Source: Elusimicrobiota bacterium (GTDB lineage: Bacteria; Elusimicrobiota; Elusimicrobia; UBA1565; UBA9628). From it: a stretch of 57,636 bases of DNA. The stretch spans positions 207 through 57,842 of the forward strand of contig PLZD01000030.1 in the NCBI GenBank assembly GCA_003151975.1. The letters are read 5' to 3'. Shown here piece after piece: positions 8,543 to 19,647 of this stretch. The stretch's first letter is position 1, and each line of letters begins with the position of its first letter. The notes under the pieces were generated by a model. The model was not told the DNA's origin. It worked only from the letters and a program-made list of their open reading frames with translations, and did not search any database. The position numbers were made by a program, and so were the translations under genes.

Positions 8543-10287
8543 GGAAGTTTGTAGATCGTCGCCGCGTCGTTCTCGAAAACCCTGGCGCCCTTCGGCAGGC
8601 CCGCGCCGCCGATCAAGCTCTTCTCAAACTTTCCGACCCATAGATAATCGGCCTTAAAATCCTCGACGGGCTGGGCCGCGGCGTCGCGCACGAGTTGTGT
8701 GGCGCGCTCAAGGCCCAGCGCGCAGAAATAAATCCGGAACGCGCCGTCGCGCTCGCGCCCCTGCTGGTCGGGCTCGCCGTTCCAGAGTTCATCTTCCCAG
8801 CGCCGCGAGTTGTCCGTCGCCAAGCGTAGGAAATCCTCGGCCCCGACATGATAGAGCGAAAGCGCGTAGATGATGCGCCGTGCGTTTTCCTCGAGCGGTA
8901 TGTCCGACACGAGGTGGAACAAGAACGAAATCGCGGTGAAATCGTGCGTGTGCGCGGCGATGCGGAAATTGGTCTGCGGGCTCAACGCCGCGACGACCGC
9001 GCCCTCGGGCGTGTTGTGATCGAGCCACTCGTAAGCCTTCTGCTCGGCCGCGGGCAAGGCGTAGATCTTGTAGTGCAGCACCGAGTAGCTGATCAGGCGC
9101 GGTAGACAGACGAGAAAAGTCAGCACGGTGAGCCACCGCCAATCGGTCTCGCTGATCTTTGGGAGCTTCTGCGACGCCCAAGTCCCCACGACGAGCAGAA
9201 GGAATGTGTTGCCCAAGAAAAACCAATGACCTTGCGCCAGAATCTCGCCCGTGAACAGCGGCGTGTTGCAGGCGAGAAACATCGACATCAAAAGCCCCGC
9301 GCACCACTGCGGCATTCCTTCGCGCGGGAATTTTTTCCAGCAGAAGACGGCCCCCGCCAAAAACACGAGCGACCCCCACATGAACTGCCTTCCTTTAATA
9401 ACGCCCAGCAGAACGATTTGCTCGTGCGTCGGCCGGCAAAACAGAAGCCACGGTATGCTTACCGCAATCGCGATGCCCACCATCAAGGCGGGCCGAAGCG
9501 ACCGGCGTGCGGCCGCGTACAAAACTCCCGCGCCAAGAAACGCGCAGAAGACATCGGAATGAACATAGGCCAGCGCGCCGCCGAATAAACCAGCCGCGGC
9601 GACCCACACCGAATCCTTGGTTTTGTCGGCGCGCACAAACGCGAGCGCGGCGACGAACAAGCAGGGGAACGTCAACAACGGCCCCGTGATGCGCGTGGGC
9701 CCCAGAAAATAATGGTACGAGCCCAATAGCCAGACCGCGTACTGGACCGCCGATTGCAAAACCTGGAGCGGATGAAAATCGCGGAAGATCACCAACACGC
9801 GCGCAAGATCGGCGTACAAAGTCGAGAGTACGGCAAGAAACAACGCAGGACCGCGGACTGCACCTAGAGACAGGCACACCGCGTAGATCAACGGGACCCA
9901 CAGCAGCGAAAAAAGAAACTGCGAGAGCATCCAGGCCGCGCGCGGCTCTCCGGCCAGGCGCCAAATCGCCGCGAAGGCGCTCCAAGTCAATTTATCGCTG
10001 AGCTCGACGCTCGGGCTGCGGTCGCCCTTGGCGTAAGGATCGGCCTGGGAGCCGGCGGCCGCGCGGCGGATGCGCGCGGCGTAGTAATAGTTGTCGTCGG
10101 CCAGCGTAGAGAAGCTGTCGATCGTCGAAAAATCGCCGTTGTTGGTCCACTGCGCGAAGGCTTCCGGGAAATGGTTCTGGTAGAAGGCGCGCTGGCGGCC
10201 CATCAACGCGTTGGGCAGGCAGACCCAGGCGGCCGCAAGAACGGCGCAAATCAGCGCCCAGCGGTGCTCCTTGAGGAGGCGGGTCAT
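8539..10287 (-). CDS. Multi-pass membrane protein, possible GT-C-type glycosyltransferase
   Basis: A 582-residue protein with about ten to twelve predicted membrane helices and a soluble C-terminal part from about residue 410. After the first helix comes a loop with DNNYYYAARIR, resembling the acidic first periplasmic loop of GT-C enzymes. The C-terminal region contains WLDHNTPEGAVVAALS, a pattern seen in membrane glycosyltransferases of this class. I cannot identify a family with certainty. Convergence with the GT2 gene suggests envelope glycan work. The ATG at 10287 lies nine bases after the -10 half of a palindromic promoter shared with the FkbM gene. Confidence 0.7.
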   Translation of the reverse strand: MTRLLKEHRWALICAVLAAAWVCLPNALMGRQRAFYQNHFPEAFAQWTNNGDFSTIDSFSTLADDNYYYAARIRRAAAGSQADPYAKGDRSPSVELSDKLTWSAFAAIWRLAGEPRAAWMLSQFLFSLLWVPLIYAVCLSLGAVRGPALFLAVLSTLYADLARVLVIFRDFHPLQVLQSAVQYAVWLLGSYHYFLGPTRITGPLLTFPCLFVAALAFVRADKTKDSVWVAAAGLFGGALAYVHSDVFCAFLGAGVLYAAARRSLRPALMVGIAIAVSIPWLLFCRPTHEQIVLLGVIKGRQFMWGSLVFLAGAVFCWKKFPREGMPQWCAGLLMSMFLACNTPLFTGEILAQGHWFFLGNTFLLLVVGTWASQKLPKISETDWRWLTVLTFLVCLPRLISYSVLHYKIYALPAAEQKAYEWLDHNTPEGAVVAALSPQTNFRIAAHTHDFTAISFLFHLVSDIPLEENARRIIYALSLYHVGAEDFLRLATDNSRRWEDELWNGEPDQQGRERDGAFRIYFCALGLERATQLVRDAAAQPVEDFKADYLWVGKFEKSLIGGAGLPKGARVFENDAATIYKLP

Positions 10288-10295
10288 GTGAGCAA

Positions 10296-10307
10296 TAGTA
10301 TATACTA
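10296..10307. promoter_or_regulatory. Palindromic bidirectional -10 element
   Basis: TAGTATATACTA is a perfect 12-base palindrome. It supplies TATACT on the plus strand (10301-10306; FkbM start at 10321) and TATACT on the minus strand (10302-10297; membrane-protein start at 10287). The two -10 boxes overlap, so polymerase can bind in only one direction at a time. No strong -35 boxes are visible. Confidence 0.6.
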
Positions 10308-10320
10308 CCGAGAAGAACGC

Positions 10321-11316
10321 ATGCCAACGCTCGAAGATCTCTCCCCGAAGCGCGCAAAGTTGCTGGCGCTGGCCGCCAAGATACCCGAGAGATGCCGCCT
10401 CGTCGAGAAAAGCCCCGGCGCCTCGCTCATTCGTAAAGTCCGCAAGCTCGGCGCGTTCGGACCGCGCTACCTGACCTGGGCGCTCAATAAAAAGGGCTGG
10501 CTCAAGAGCGCGGAGGTTTCCTTCCCTCTATTTTTCGGCAGGTCCTTGCGCCTTCCTTTTAAGATGGAGGACGATTTCATCACGCTCTATCTGACCGGCG
10601 CGCTCGGAGGCCCCGAGTTCAAGCTCACGAACTTCTTTATCAAGAACCTCAAGGCCGACGACATCTTCTACGACGTCGGCGCAAGCTACGGCTTCTACAG
10701 CTTCCTGGCCGCCGAGTTCGTGGGCGCCGAGCGCGTCCACGCCTTCGAGCCTTTGCCTGAGATTTTCGCGACGCTCAAGACCAACGCCGAAGGCCCCGAG
10801 CACTTCAACAACATCGCGCTCTGGGACAAGGCCGGGCGCTCCGAGATCAACATGCATCACCTAGGGCACGGGTTTTCCACGCTCTCGCCGGAGATGGTCG
10901 CCATCGACCCCCCGCGCGCCGGCCGAAAGCTCGCAGTCGAAACGACCACGCTCGACGAGTATGTCAAAAACCACGCGGCGCCCACGATGATGAAGGTCGA
11001 CATCGAAGGCGCGGAGGAAAAATTCGTCGCCGGCGGCGCCCGCTGTCTCTCGGAGTCCGGTCCCGTCGTGTCGATGGAAGTCATCGCGGGCGACGCGGCC
11101 GAGCGTCTCTCGCTCAAGGCGCTCGACAAAATGCTCGCGCTCGGCTATTCCGCCTTCGCGCTGACCGACGGGGGCGATCTGCGCGGGCCCTTATCCTCAT
11201 CCGAGTGGGCCGACCGTCTCCAAAAAATGGCGCGGGGCAACGCCGCCGACCAAATCAGCTGGGATAACGTGATCTTCCAGAAGGGCTCGTGGAAGATCGC
11301 GCCGCTCAAGGGCTGA
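10321..11316 (+). CDS. FkbM family methyltransferase
   Basis: A 331-residue protein. The class I SAM-binding motif is DIFYDVGASYGFYS (residues about 115-128), followed by VHAFEPLPEIFATL, both characteristic of FkbM proteins. The later motifs TTTLDEYV and MMKVDIEGAEE complete the family pattern. Members O-methylate sugars or other small acceptors. The ATG at 10321 is preferred: the upstream in-frame region runs through the divergent promoter. The second methyltransferase follows after a one-base gap, so the two probably form an operon for decorating a glycan or lipid. Confidence 0.9.
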   Translation: MPTLEDLSPKRAKLLALAAKIPERCRLVEKSPGASLIRKVRKLGAFGPRYLTWALNKKGWLKSAEVSFPLFFGRSLRLPFKMEDDFITLYLTGALGGPEFKLTNFFIKNLKADDIFYDVGASYGFYSFLAAEFVGAERVHAFEPLPEIFATLKTNAEGPEHFNNIALWDKAGRSEINMHHLGHGFSTLSPEMVAIDPPRAGRKLAVETTTLDEYVKNHAAPTMMKVDIEGAEEKFVAGGARCLSESGPVVSMEVIAGDAAERLSLKALDKMLALGYSAFALTDGGDLRGPLSSSEWADRLQKMARGNAADQISWDNVIFQKGSWKIAPLKG

Positions 11317-11317
11317 C

Positions 11318-12088
11318 ATGGCCTTCATGCCCGCGGCGCACCTGGCCGAGCTCGACGAACTCGCGCGCGATTATTGGTGGCACGCGCACCGCGCGCAGAC
11401 CGTGGCGGCGTTGGTCGCGCGCTTCTCGACCTCAACGGTCTTGTCGAGCTACATCGACGTCGGCTGCGGTCCCGGAGCCACGACGCGCATCATCTCGGAT
11501 TATCTGTCCGCCGCGGGCCGCCTAGCCAAGGACGCCGAGGTCGCCGGCCTCGACTTCGATCCGAGTCTCGCCGAGCCCTGCGCCAAGCACGGCGTCAAAT
11601 TTTCGGTCTGCGATCTCAACGCCGGCGCCGTGCCGCCCTTGGCGCGGCGCTACGAGCTGTTCACCGCTCTCGACGTCCTCGAACACCTCAAGACGCCGGA
11701 GCGCCTGCTGGGCGCGCTGCGGCCGCAATTGACCGACAAGGCGCTCGGCGTCATCGCGGTGCCCGCCTTCCAGTGGCTGTTCTCGGATTGGGACCGCGCC
11801 GCCGGCCACGAGCGGCGCTACGACGAAAAATCTCTGCGCGAACTCCTTCAAAAGTCCCGTTTCGAGGTGGTTTGGCAAAGCTATCTCTATTCCTTCGCGA
11901 TGCCGCCGGCCATGCTTCGTCGCAAGGTTCTCAAGACAGTCGACGCCGAGAAGAAGCTTGAATTTCCGAAGGTGCCGGGGTGGCTCAATGCGGCGCTTTC
12001 CGCCGCGGGTTCTATCGAGCGGCTCTGGCTCAAAGGGCTGCCGCTGCCTTTCGGCACCACCGCTTTAGCGGTAGTCCGGCCCGTCTAG
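11318..12088 (+). CDS. Class I SAM-dependent methyltransferase
   Basis: A 256-residue protein with motif I YIDVGCGPGATTR (residues about 45-57), an acidic post-I motif GLDFDPS, and LFTALDVLEHLKTPERLL, the usual motif of small-molecule methyltransferases with an internal DVLEH. A second half with FQWLFSDWDRAAGHERRYD resembles the substrate lid of the UbiE/Methyltransf_11/23 group. The ATG starts one base after the FkbM stop. The substrate is unknown; context suggests a surface glycan or lipid. The stop overlaps the nfeD stop by four bases. Confidence 0.85.
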   Translation: MAFMPAAHLAELDELARDYWWHAHRAQTVAALVARFSTSTVLSSYIDVGCGPGATTRIISDYLSAAGRLAKDAEVAGLDFDPSLAEPCAKHGVKFSVCDLNAGAVPPLARRYELFTALDVLEHLKTPERLLGALRPQLTDKALGVIAVPAFQWLFSDWDRAAGHERRYDEKSLRELLQKSRFEVVWQSYLYSFAMPPAMLRRKVLKTVDAEKKLEFPKVPGWLNAALSAAGSIERLWLKGLPLPFGTTALAVVRPV

Positions 12089-13410
12089 TTTTTCTTCTTG
12101 ACCTTGAGGGTCAGGCCGTCGACCTCGACGACCAAGACTTCCGCCCCTTCCGGAATGTCTCCCGCGACCGACACGGCGCGCCAGAGCTCGGAGCCGAGGC
12201 TCACCGTGCCCTTGGGCGCGAGCGCGGTCGTCGCCGTGCCCTTGGCGCCCTTGAGCCCCTCGGCTCCCGTCCTCGGCTTGCCGCGCAGGACTTTGCGCAC
12301 GAGATAAAGGAGTCCGAACAAGAAAGCCAGAAGCGGTACGATGGTCGCTACGATCGTGACCTTTGAGATCGCAAGGCCGCCGCTGGCGTCGCGAAAGAGC
12401 ATCAGCGAGCCGAAAAGAATCGACGCCGTGCCGCTTAGAGTCAGCAGGCCAAAGCTGTGGACTTTAAATTCCAGCACGAACAACAGAAAGCCGAGCGCGA
12501 TCAGGAGCAGGCCCGCGAAGCTCGCCGACAAAGTCTGAAAAGAGTAGAAGGCCGTGATCAACGAGACCGCGCCGACGATTCCCGGGAGGATCAGGCCCGG
12601 GCTGTAGAGCTCGATCATAATCCCGGCCACGCCGACGCTCATGAGGACCATCGCGACGTTGGGATCGACGACGGAGGCGAGAATCTTCTGGCGCTGCGTC
12701 ATCTCGAAGCGCGTGATCTGCGCGTGCTTCGTGGCCAACGGATCACGCCCCTGAATTTTTCGGCCGTCTATTTTCTCCAACAGTGCAGTCAAGTCCTCGG
12801 CCTCGAGGTCGACGACGCCCTCGCGCACGGCCTCTCCGGAAGGAACCGAAGTGCTCTTGTTGACGACCAAGGACGCCCAGTCCGCGTTGCGGCCGCGCCG
12901 GCGGGCGATCGATTGGAGGTATGCGGTTGCGTCGTTGGTGACCTTGGCCTCCATGATTTCGCTTTGGCCGCCTTTTTCCTCTTTGCCGCCCGAAGTACTC
13001 GCATTGCCAAGTTCAATAGGGTGCGCCGCGCCGATGTTGGTTCCGGGAGTCATGGCCGCGACATCGGAGGCCATGGCGATGAAGACGCCCGCCGAGGCCG
13101 CGCGCGCTCCGGCGGGCGTGACGTAAACGATGACTGGAACTCTGGACGCAAGCTCCGCCTTTACGATGTCGCGCATCGAAAGGTCGAGGCCGCCCGGCGT
13201 GTCGAGTTGGATTACGATCGCCTGGTATTCCTCTTCGTTTGCCCTCAGAATCGCCGCGGTCATGTACTCGCCCGCGATGGGGCTGATCACCCCGGCGTAG
13301 GTCGCGACTAGAACTTTATCGCTGAAGGGTCCCGCAAGCGTTCTATCCCCCGCGTTCGCGATGGCGAACGCGACGGCGCAAATCCCCGCGATGAGCAGGG
13401 GTGCTCGCAT
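12085..13410 (-). CDS. NfeD-family membrane-bound serine protease (long form)
   Basis: A 441-residue protein. A signal peptide or anchor (residues 1-20) precedes a ClpP/crotonase-fold protease domain (about 30-220) with LDTPGGLDLSMRDIV, the nucleophile Ser106 in RAASAG, and Lys156, which corresponds to the Ser-Lys dyad of archaeal 1510-N. Four membrane helices follow (about 245-365), then an OB-fold NfeD domain at the C-terminus (about 375-441). Such proteases cleave stomatin/SPFH partners. It starts directly after the lepB stop and closes the long minus-strand PTS-lepA-lepB run. Confidence 0.9.
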   Translation of the reverse strand: MRAPLLIAGICAVAFAIANAGDRTLAGPFSDKVLVATYAGVISPIAGEYMTAAILRANEEEYQAIVIQLDTPGGLDLSMRDIVKAELASRVPVIVYVTPAGARAASAGVFIAMASDVAAMTPGTNIGAAHPIELGNASTSGGKEEKGGQSEIMEAKVTNDATAYLQSIARRRGRNADWASLVVNKSTSVPSGEAVREGVVDLEAEDLTALLEKIDGRKIQGRDPLATKHAQITRFEMTQRQKILASVVDPNVAMVLMSVGVAGIMIELYSPGLILPGIVGAVSLITAFYSFQTLSASFAGLLLIALGFLLFVLEFKVHSFGLLTLSGTASILFGSLMLFRDASGGLAISKVTIVATIVPLLAFLFGLLYLVRKVLRGKPRTGAEGLKGAKGTATTALAPKGTVSLGSELWRAVSVAGDIPEGAEVLVVEVDGLTLKVKKKN

Positions 13411-14427
13411 CTAGCGGACTATCCTCATGCGATTCGGCGGCCAATAGATGAACCACGCCTTGCCCTTGATGAACTTGGACTCGACGGGGCCCCAGTAGCG
13501 CGAGTCGCAGGACTTGTCGCGGTTGTCGCCCATCGCGAAATACGCCTTCGGCGGGACCACGACGGGCCCGAAGAAATCGCGCGGGCCGTAGGCGTAGCGC
13601 TCGACCTCTTCCAGTTCGCGGTCGAGCTGATGAGTCTGCCAGACATCCTGGTAAGTCGCGGGCTCGGGAACATGCTCGGGCTGCGGATAGCGCGACTTGC
13701 CGTCGAGATACTGCGTGTAGGGCTCTTCGCCGACGGGCTGGCCGTTGCGGTAGAGCTGTCCTCCCACGACCTGCATGATGTCGCCGGGAACGCCGATGAC
13801 GCGCTTAATGAAGTCCTTGCGGTACTGCAGCGAGCCGCAATGCAGGTGCTGGGGATCGTCGTCGGGAAATTCAAAGACGATGACGTCGCCGCGCTCGATG
13901 GGGCGGAGCTCGAAGAGCCGCTTGCCCGTCAGCGGGATGCGCAGGCCGTAGATGAACTTATTGACGAAGAGATGGTCGCCGATGAGCAAGGTGCTCTCCA
14001 TCGAGGACGAGGGGATCTTGAAGGCCTGGATCACGAAGTACATGAGCAGGGAGGCCAGCAGAACCGCGGAGAAAACCGTGTCGGCCCATTCCGTGTCCTC
14101 GGCCAAAAAGTAAGATTTGGTTTCAGGCTTGTCCCAGGAAGCGCGCCCGCGCCAAAAGCCGATGAGGCCGCAGACGACGGCGGCCGCGAGGCTCGAGTAG
14201 AGCTCCGTGGCGGAAACGACGTCGATGGCAATCGAGACGAATTTCGAGCGCGTGTCCATGGACATGACCAGGACCAAAGTGATCGAGAATCCCGCCAGCG
14301 CGCAGAAGGCCGCGTGCCAGAGGCCGGCCTTGTTGGCCGTGTCCAGCGAGTTCTCCTTCTTGAAGCGTCTTGAGAGCCCGGCGTAGCCGGCCATCAGCAG
14401 GCCGATGAAAAAGAGTCTTGTTTCCAT
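13411..14427 (-). CDS. lepB: Signal peptidase I with extended N-terminal membrane region
   Basis: A 338-residue signal peptidase that removes Sec signal peptides at the outer face of the inner membrane. The nucleophile Ser142 lies in IPSSSMESTLLIGD, the general base Lys208 in KDFIKRVIGVPGD, and the box E signature is MGDNRDKSCDSRYWG. A basic start and about three hydrophobic segments (residues 1-18, 36-56 and 72-93) precede the usual anchor at 116-136, more membrane sequence than in the E. coli enzyme. It starts ten bases after the lepA stop, so the two are probably co-transcribed, as in many bacteria. Confidence 0.95.
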   Translation of the reverse strand: METRLFFIGLLMAGYAGLSRRFKKENSLDTANKAGLWHAAFCALAGFSITLVLVMSMDTRSKFVSIAIDVVSATELYSSLAAAVVCGLIGFWRGRASWDKPETKSYFLAEDTEWADTVFSAVLLASLLMYFVIQAFKIPSSSMESTLLIGDHLFVNKFIYGLRIPLTGKRLFELRPIERGDVIVFEFPDDDPQHLHCGSLQYRKDFIKRVIGVPGDIMQVVGGQLYRNGQPVGEEPYTQYLDGKSRYPQPEHVPEPATYQDVWQTHQLDRELEEVERYAYGPRDFFGPVVVPPKAYFAMGDNRDKSCDSRYWGPVESKFIKGKAWFIYWPPNRMRIVR

Positions 14428-14436
14428 TGTTCCGTC

Positions 14437-16245
<1,809 letters not shown>

Positions 16246-16251
16246 TTTCCT

Positions 16252-17976
16252 CTAGAGACCTTGGTCCGCGAGGAGCTTGCGGATCTGCTCGGAGTCGGCG
16301 CAGTTGAGGGCTTCCTTGACGAGCTTGGACATGACGCCGTGTTTGAGCGACCGCACGGCCTGCTTGATGCGCAGGAACATGCGCGGCGAAATCGACAAGG
16401 AATCGACGCCGAGTCCCACGAGGAGCGGAACCGCGTGCGGGTCCGATGTCATCTCGCCGCAAACGCCGACCCACTTGCCTTTCTTGTGCGCGGCCTGCAC
16501 GACCATATCGAGCAGGCGAATGATCGCGGGATGATACGGATCATAAAGGTGCGTGACGTGCTCGTTGATGCGGTCGACGGCCAAGGTGTATTGAATGAGG
16601 TCGTTGGTTCCGATCGAAACGAAGTCGATCAGCGGCAACAGGCTGTCGAGGATGAGGGCCGCGGCCGGAATCTCGACCATGATGCCGAGCTCGACCTTCT
16701 TGGGTTCCTCGAGACCCTCGGCCTGAAGTTCGGCCTGGGCTTGATTGAGCAGGCGCCGCACGCCGTTGATCTCGCCGACGGAGGATACCATCGGGATCAA
16801 GATGCGGGCATGACTTTTTAAAGACGCCCGGAGGATCGCGCGCAGCTGGGTCTTAAAGAGATCCGTGTGGCGCAGGAAGAGCCTCACGCCGCGCAGGCCC
16901 ATGAACGGGTTGGTCTCGCTCTTGGGCCCCTCGATGCCGAGCTGCGAGAGCCGGTCGCCGCCGATGTCGGCCGTGCGGATGACGACGGGCCGCGGATCCA
17001 TCGCTTTCATGACGGCCGCGTAGACTTTGGCCTGCTCCTCTTCGGTCGGCGGCGAGGGCCGGTTGAGGAAAAGATACTCGGTGCGAAAGAGCCCGATGCC
17101 CTCCGCTTGCAGGCCCACGATGGCCTTGATCTCCTCGGGGCTGTCGAGATTGGCTTCCAGCCGGAAGGTCTTGCCGTCGATCGTGGCCGACGGCAGGCCG
17201 CGCAAGCTCTCGAGGGCCTTCTCGTCGGCGACCGCTTTGAGCTGGACCCGCTGGTACTTGGCGATCGTTTCGGGGCCGGGGCCGATGATGACCATTCCCT
17301 GCTCGCCGTCGATGATGACGGTATCTCCCGTCTTCACGCGCCGCGAGACGTCGGAGAGTCCCACGACTGCTGGGATTTCCAAACTTTGAGCAAGGATCGC
17401 GGTGTGCGAGGTCTTGCCGCCGAGATCGGTGGCAAAGCCTAAAATCTTCGTGTCATGCAGACCCAGCGTGTCGGAGGGCAGCAGGTTGCGCGCGATCAAG
17501 AGGCAATCCTCTTTGATGTCGGCGAGATTCTTCTTGCTTTGCTTCAAGAGATGCGAGAGCAGCCTCTTGCCGACGTCGAAGAGGTCGTGGCGCCGCTCGC
17601 GGAAGAACTCGTCTTCCATCTTCTCGAACTGCTGGTTGACGGCCTCGAGCGCTTCTGAAAGAGCGAATTCCGCGTTCACGCCCTCGGCCAAGATGCGCTT
17701 GGGCACATCCTGCGTGATCAAAGAGTCTCTCAAGATGAGGCGGTGGGCGTCGATGAGCTTGGCGTGCTGGCGGCCGAGGACCTTGAGCACCTTGGCCTCG
17801 GCGGCGTCGAGGTCGCGGTGGGTGGCCTTGTAGGCCGTCTTGAAGCGCTTGACCTCGGCGCGCAGCAGCTCGCGCGGCAGCTCGATGCGGTTGACGACGA
17901 TCTCCTCGTCCTCCATGACGTACGCCTTGCCGATGGCGATGCCGGGGCTGGCCGCGATGCCTTTGATAACGATCAC
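16252..17976 (-). CDS. ptsI: PTS enzyme I (phosphoenolpyruvate-protein phosphotransferase)
   Basis: A 574-residue enzyme I of standard length. The HPr-binding helical part is followed by the phosphohistidine loop GGKTSHTAILA, with the active His191. The PEP-binding barrel includes LFRTEYLFLNR, the metal site VEIPAAALI and VGVCGEM with the catalytic cysteine. It transfers phosphate from PEP to HPr in the cytoplasm. The gene lies three bases after HPr in the same run as the EIIA/B/C/D genes. There is no GAF domain, so this is the sugar-PTS form rather than PtsP. Confidence 0.97.
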   Translation of the reverse strand: MIVIKGIAASPGIAIGKAYVMEDEEIVVNRIELPRELLRAEVKRFKTAYKATHRDLDAAEAKVLKVLGRQHAKLIDAHRLILRDSLITQDVPKRILAEGVNAEFALSEALEAVNQQFEKMEDEFFRERRHDLFDVGKRLLSHLLKQSKKNLADIKEDCLLIARNLLPSDTLGLHDTKILGFATDLGGKTSHTAILAQSLEIPAVVGLSDVSRRVKTGDTVIIDGEQGMVIIGPGPETIAKYQRVQLKAVADEKALESLRGLPSATIDGKTFRLEANLDSPEEIKAIVGLQAEGIGLFRTEYLFLNRPSPPTEEEQAKVYAAVMKAMDPRPVVIRTADIGGDRLSQLGIEGPKSETNPFMGLRGVRLFLRHTDLFKTQLRAILRASLKSHARILIPMVSSVGEINGVRRLLNQAQAELQAEGLEEPKKVELGIMVEIPAAALILDSLLPLIDFVSIGTNDLIQYTLAVDRINEHVTHLYDPYHPAIIRLLDMVVQAAHKKGKWVGVCGEMTSDPHAVPLLVGLGVDSLSISPRMFLRIKQAVRSLKHGVMSKLVKEALNCADSEQIRKLLADQGL

Positions 17977-17979
17977 GCG

Positions 17980-18246
17980 TTATTCCTCACCGAATTTTTC
18001 CGCGAAGAGTTTGGCGATCGCGTCCATGGCCTGCTTTTCGTCGGGACCGTTGACCTTGACGGTCAGGGTCGCTCCGCACTCGGCCGCCAGCAGCATGAGG
18101 CCCATGAGGCTCTTGCCGTTGATCTCTAGGCCGTCTTTGGCGACTAAAACGGAACTCTTGAATTTGCCGGCCTCATTGACAAGTCCCGCCGCGGGGCGCG
18201 CGTGCATCCCAAGCTTCTGCAGAACTTTAAATTCTCGCTGGATCAT
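17980..18246 (-). CDS. ptsH: Phosphocarrier protein HPr
   Basis: An 88-residue HPr. The PEP-dependent phosphorylation site is His15 in GMHARPA. Ser46 lies exactly at the HPr-kinase site, in NGKSLMGLM. Both sites being present, together with hprK in the same run, means HPr can act in phosphotransfer and as a target of HprK control. It starts one base after the EIID stop and ends three bases before ptsI. Confidence 0.97.
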   Translation of the reverse strand: MIQREFKVLQKLGMHARPAAGLVNEAGKFKSSVLVAKDGLEINGKSLMGLMLLAAECGATLTVKVNGPDEKQAMDAIAKLFAEKFGEE

Positions 18247-18247
18247 C

Positions 18248-19036
18248 TCAAAGCCACCCCGCCAAAGACGCGGCCGCGCCCAAGACGCCGGCTCCCGCGT
18301 AAAGCCTCACCGGCGAGACGGCCTTGAGCGTCACGCGGTCGGCGATGAGGCACAAAAGCAGCGCCAGAAACGCCACGGCGCGCTCGCCGCGGCCGATGAT
18401 GAACACGGAAATCAGAGGAACCGCGGCCAAAACGGTGCCGCCAAGGCGCAGCCGTTTGATCCAGGCCTGCCACGGATAGCCCTTGAGGTTCGTCGCAATC
18501 CGCTCGCGCCACTCATAGCCGAGACGCAAGCCGCGCCAGCGCAGGGTCCAAGCGGCCATGTTATAGACTAGCAGATAGCACGACGCCATGCCGACCAGCG
18601 CCGCGGCAAGGCCCGCGAGCTTCCACAGGCAAAGCGCCGCGGTGATTGCCCCCGCCGCGCAAAAAGGCCGAAGGGTCTGCCAAAAGAGAGCGTCGCCCAG
18701 GCCCGCCAACGGCGGTGCGGAGGCCTTCTTGAGGGCGCTTATGCGCGCGAGCTTCTCCTGGCGGGCGTCCTCGGGCAGTCCGGCCGCTTCTTCTTCCAAA
18801 GCGCAGACCATGCCCATGATCAAGGGCGCGGTATAGGGATTGGTGTTGAAGAAATCCTGGTGGCGGGACAACGCGGCCAGGCGCGCGCCGGGCTCCGGAT
18901 AGAGCCGGCGCAGCCACGGCTCGAGAGCGTAAGCCAGCCCCAAGTTCTGCATGCGCTCGAAGTTCCAACACGACTGCAGCAGCAGCGAGCGCGCCCAGAG
19001 CGAGCGCCGCATCGGGAGATCCATCGAGTTGGTCAC
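18248..19036 (-). CDS. PTS mannose-family EIID component
   Basis: A 262-residue membrane protein. The N-terminal half has the family features RSLLLQSCWNFERMQNLG (residues about 16-33) and FFNTNPYTAPLIMGMVCALEEE. The C-terminal half carries hydrophobic helices. EIID pairs with EIIC to form the sugar channel of mannose/sorbose-type permeases. The start overlaps the EIIC stop by four bases (ATGA), indicating translational coupling. The transported sugar cannot be inferred. Confidence 0.9.
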   Translation of the reverse strand: MTNSMDLPMRRSLWARSLLLQSCWNFERMQNLGLAYALEPWLRRLYPEPGARLAALSRHQDFFNTNPYTAPLIMGMVCALEEEAAGLPEDARQEKLARISALKKASAPPLAGLGDALFWQTLRPFCAAGAITAALCLWKLAGLAAALVGMASCYLLVYNMAAWTLRWRGLRLGYEWRERIATNLKGYPWQAWIKRLRLGGTVLAAVPLISVFIIGRGERAVAFLALLLCLIADRVTLKAVSPVRLYAGAGVLGAAASLAGWL

Positions 19037-19647
19037 GAGACCACCTTAAACGACCGGATCAGCGACCAAAGCCCGAGCACGGGCGAGACGCCGAGGCCGA
19101 AATGAAGGCCTGCGCGCAACGCATTGGGAGACGCCCTCCAACCGCTGCTCAAGAGCTTTGCGCCGCACATGAACACAAGAAGCAGGGTGAGGTTTGCCGC
19201 GGCCTGGGTCGCGAGCTCGCCCAGCGCCAGAGACCCGAGCCGGGGCTCTTGTCCCGCCTTGAGCCGCGTCTCGACGACCGCGTTGAGCCCCCCGCGCCGG
19301 CGCCGAAGAAACGACTCGAGCTTGGCGTGCGTCCAGCCCGCAAGAAGTCCCGCCGGGAGGGCGGCTTCGGGCGCCGCGGGAATGGGGCCAGCGGCGAGCA
19401 GGACTGCAGTCGCGGCCGCCATGGTCGCGTTGAGCGGCAAGCAGCCGCCGACGGGCAGTTCCTCGAGGCAAAATAGTTCGCAGACGACGCCCAGGCCCGC
19501 GCCCAAAACGATTTGGCCGAGTGCTGCTCCCAAGAGAGGGCCCAGCACGATCGGGCGGCAGATCATGAATTGGCACGCCGCCGCATTGTCGAGCTCGGCG
19601 ACGGCGGCAAGCCCCGCCGCGAAAAACCAAGCGTTGTAAGGGCTCAC
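19033..19647 (-). CDS. PTS mannose-family EIIC component
   Basis: A 204-residue multi-pass membrane protein. GTG at 19647 is chosen because it overlaps the EIIB stop in a GTGA arrangement and gives the expected N-terminus VSPYNAWFFAAGLAAVAEL; longer in-frame starts would overlap EIIB by over 100 bases. PIVLGPLLGAALGQIVLGAGLGVVCELF-type helices (residues about 30-60) and a VGGCLPLNATMAA turn are typical of EII-Sor/Man C. It forms the channel with EIID. At 204 residues it is somewhat shorter than the usual 250-270. Confidence 0.85.
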   Translation of the reverse strand: MSPYNAWFFAAGLAAVAELDNAAACQFMICRPIVLGPLLGAALGQIVLGAGLGVVCELFCLEELPVGGCLPLNATMAAATAVLLAAGPIPAAPEAALPAGLLAGWTHAKLESFLRRRRGGLNAVVETRLKAGQEPRLGSLALGELATQAAANLTLLLVFMCGAKLLSSGWRASPNALRAGLHFGLGVSPVLGLWSLIRSFKVVS

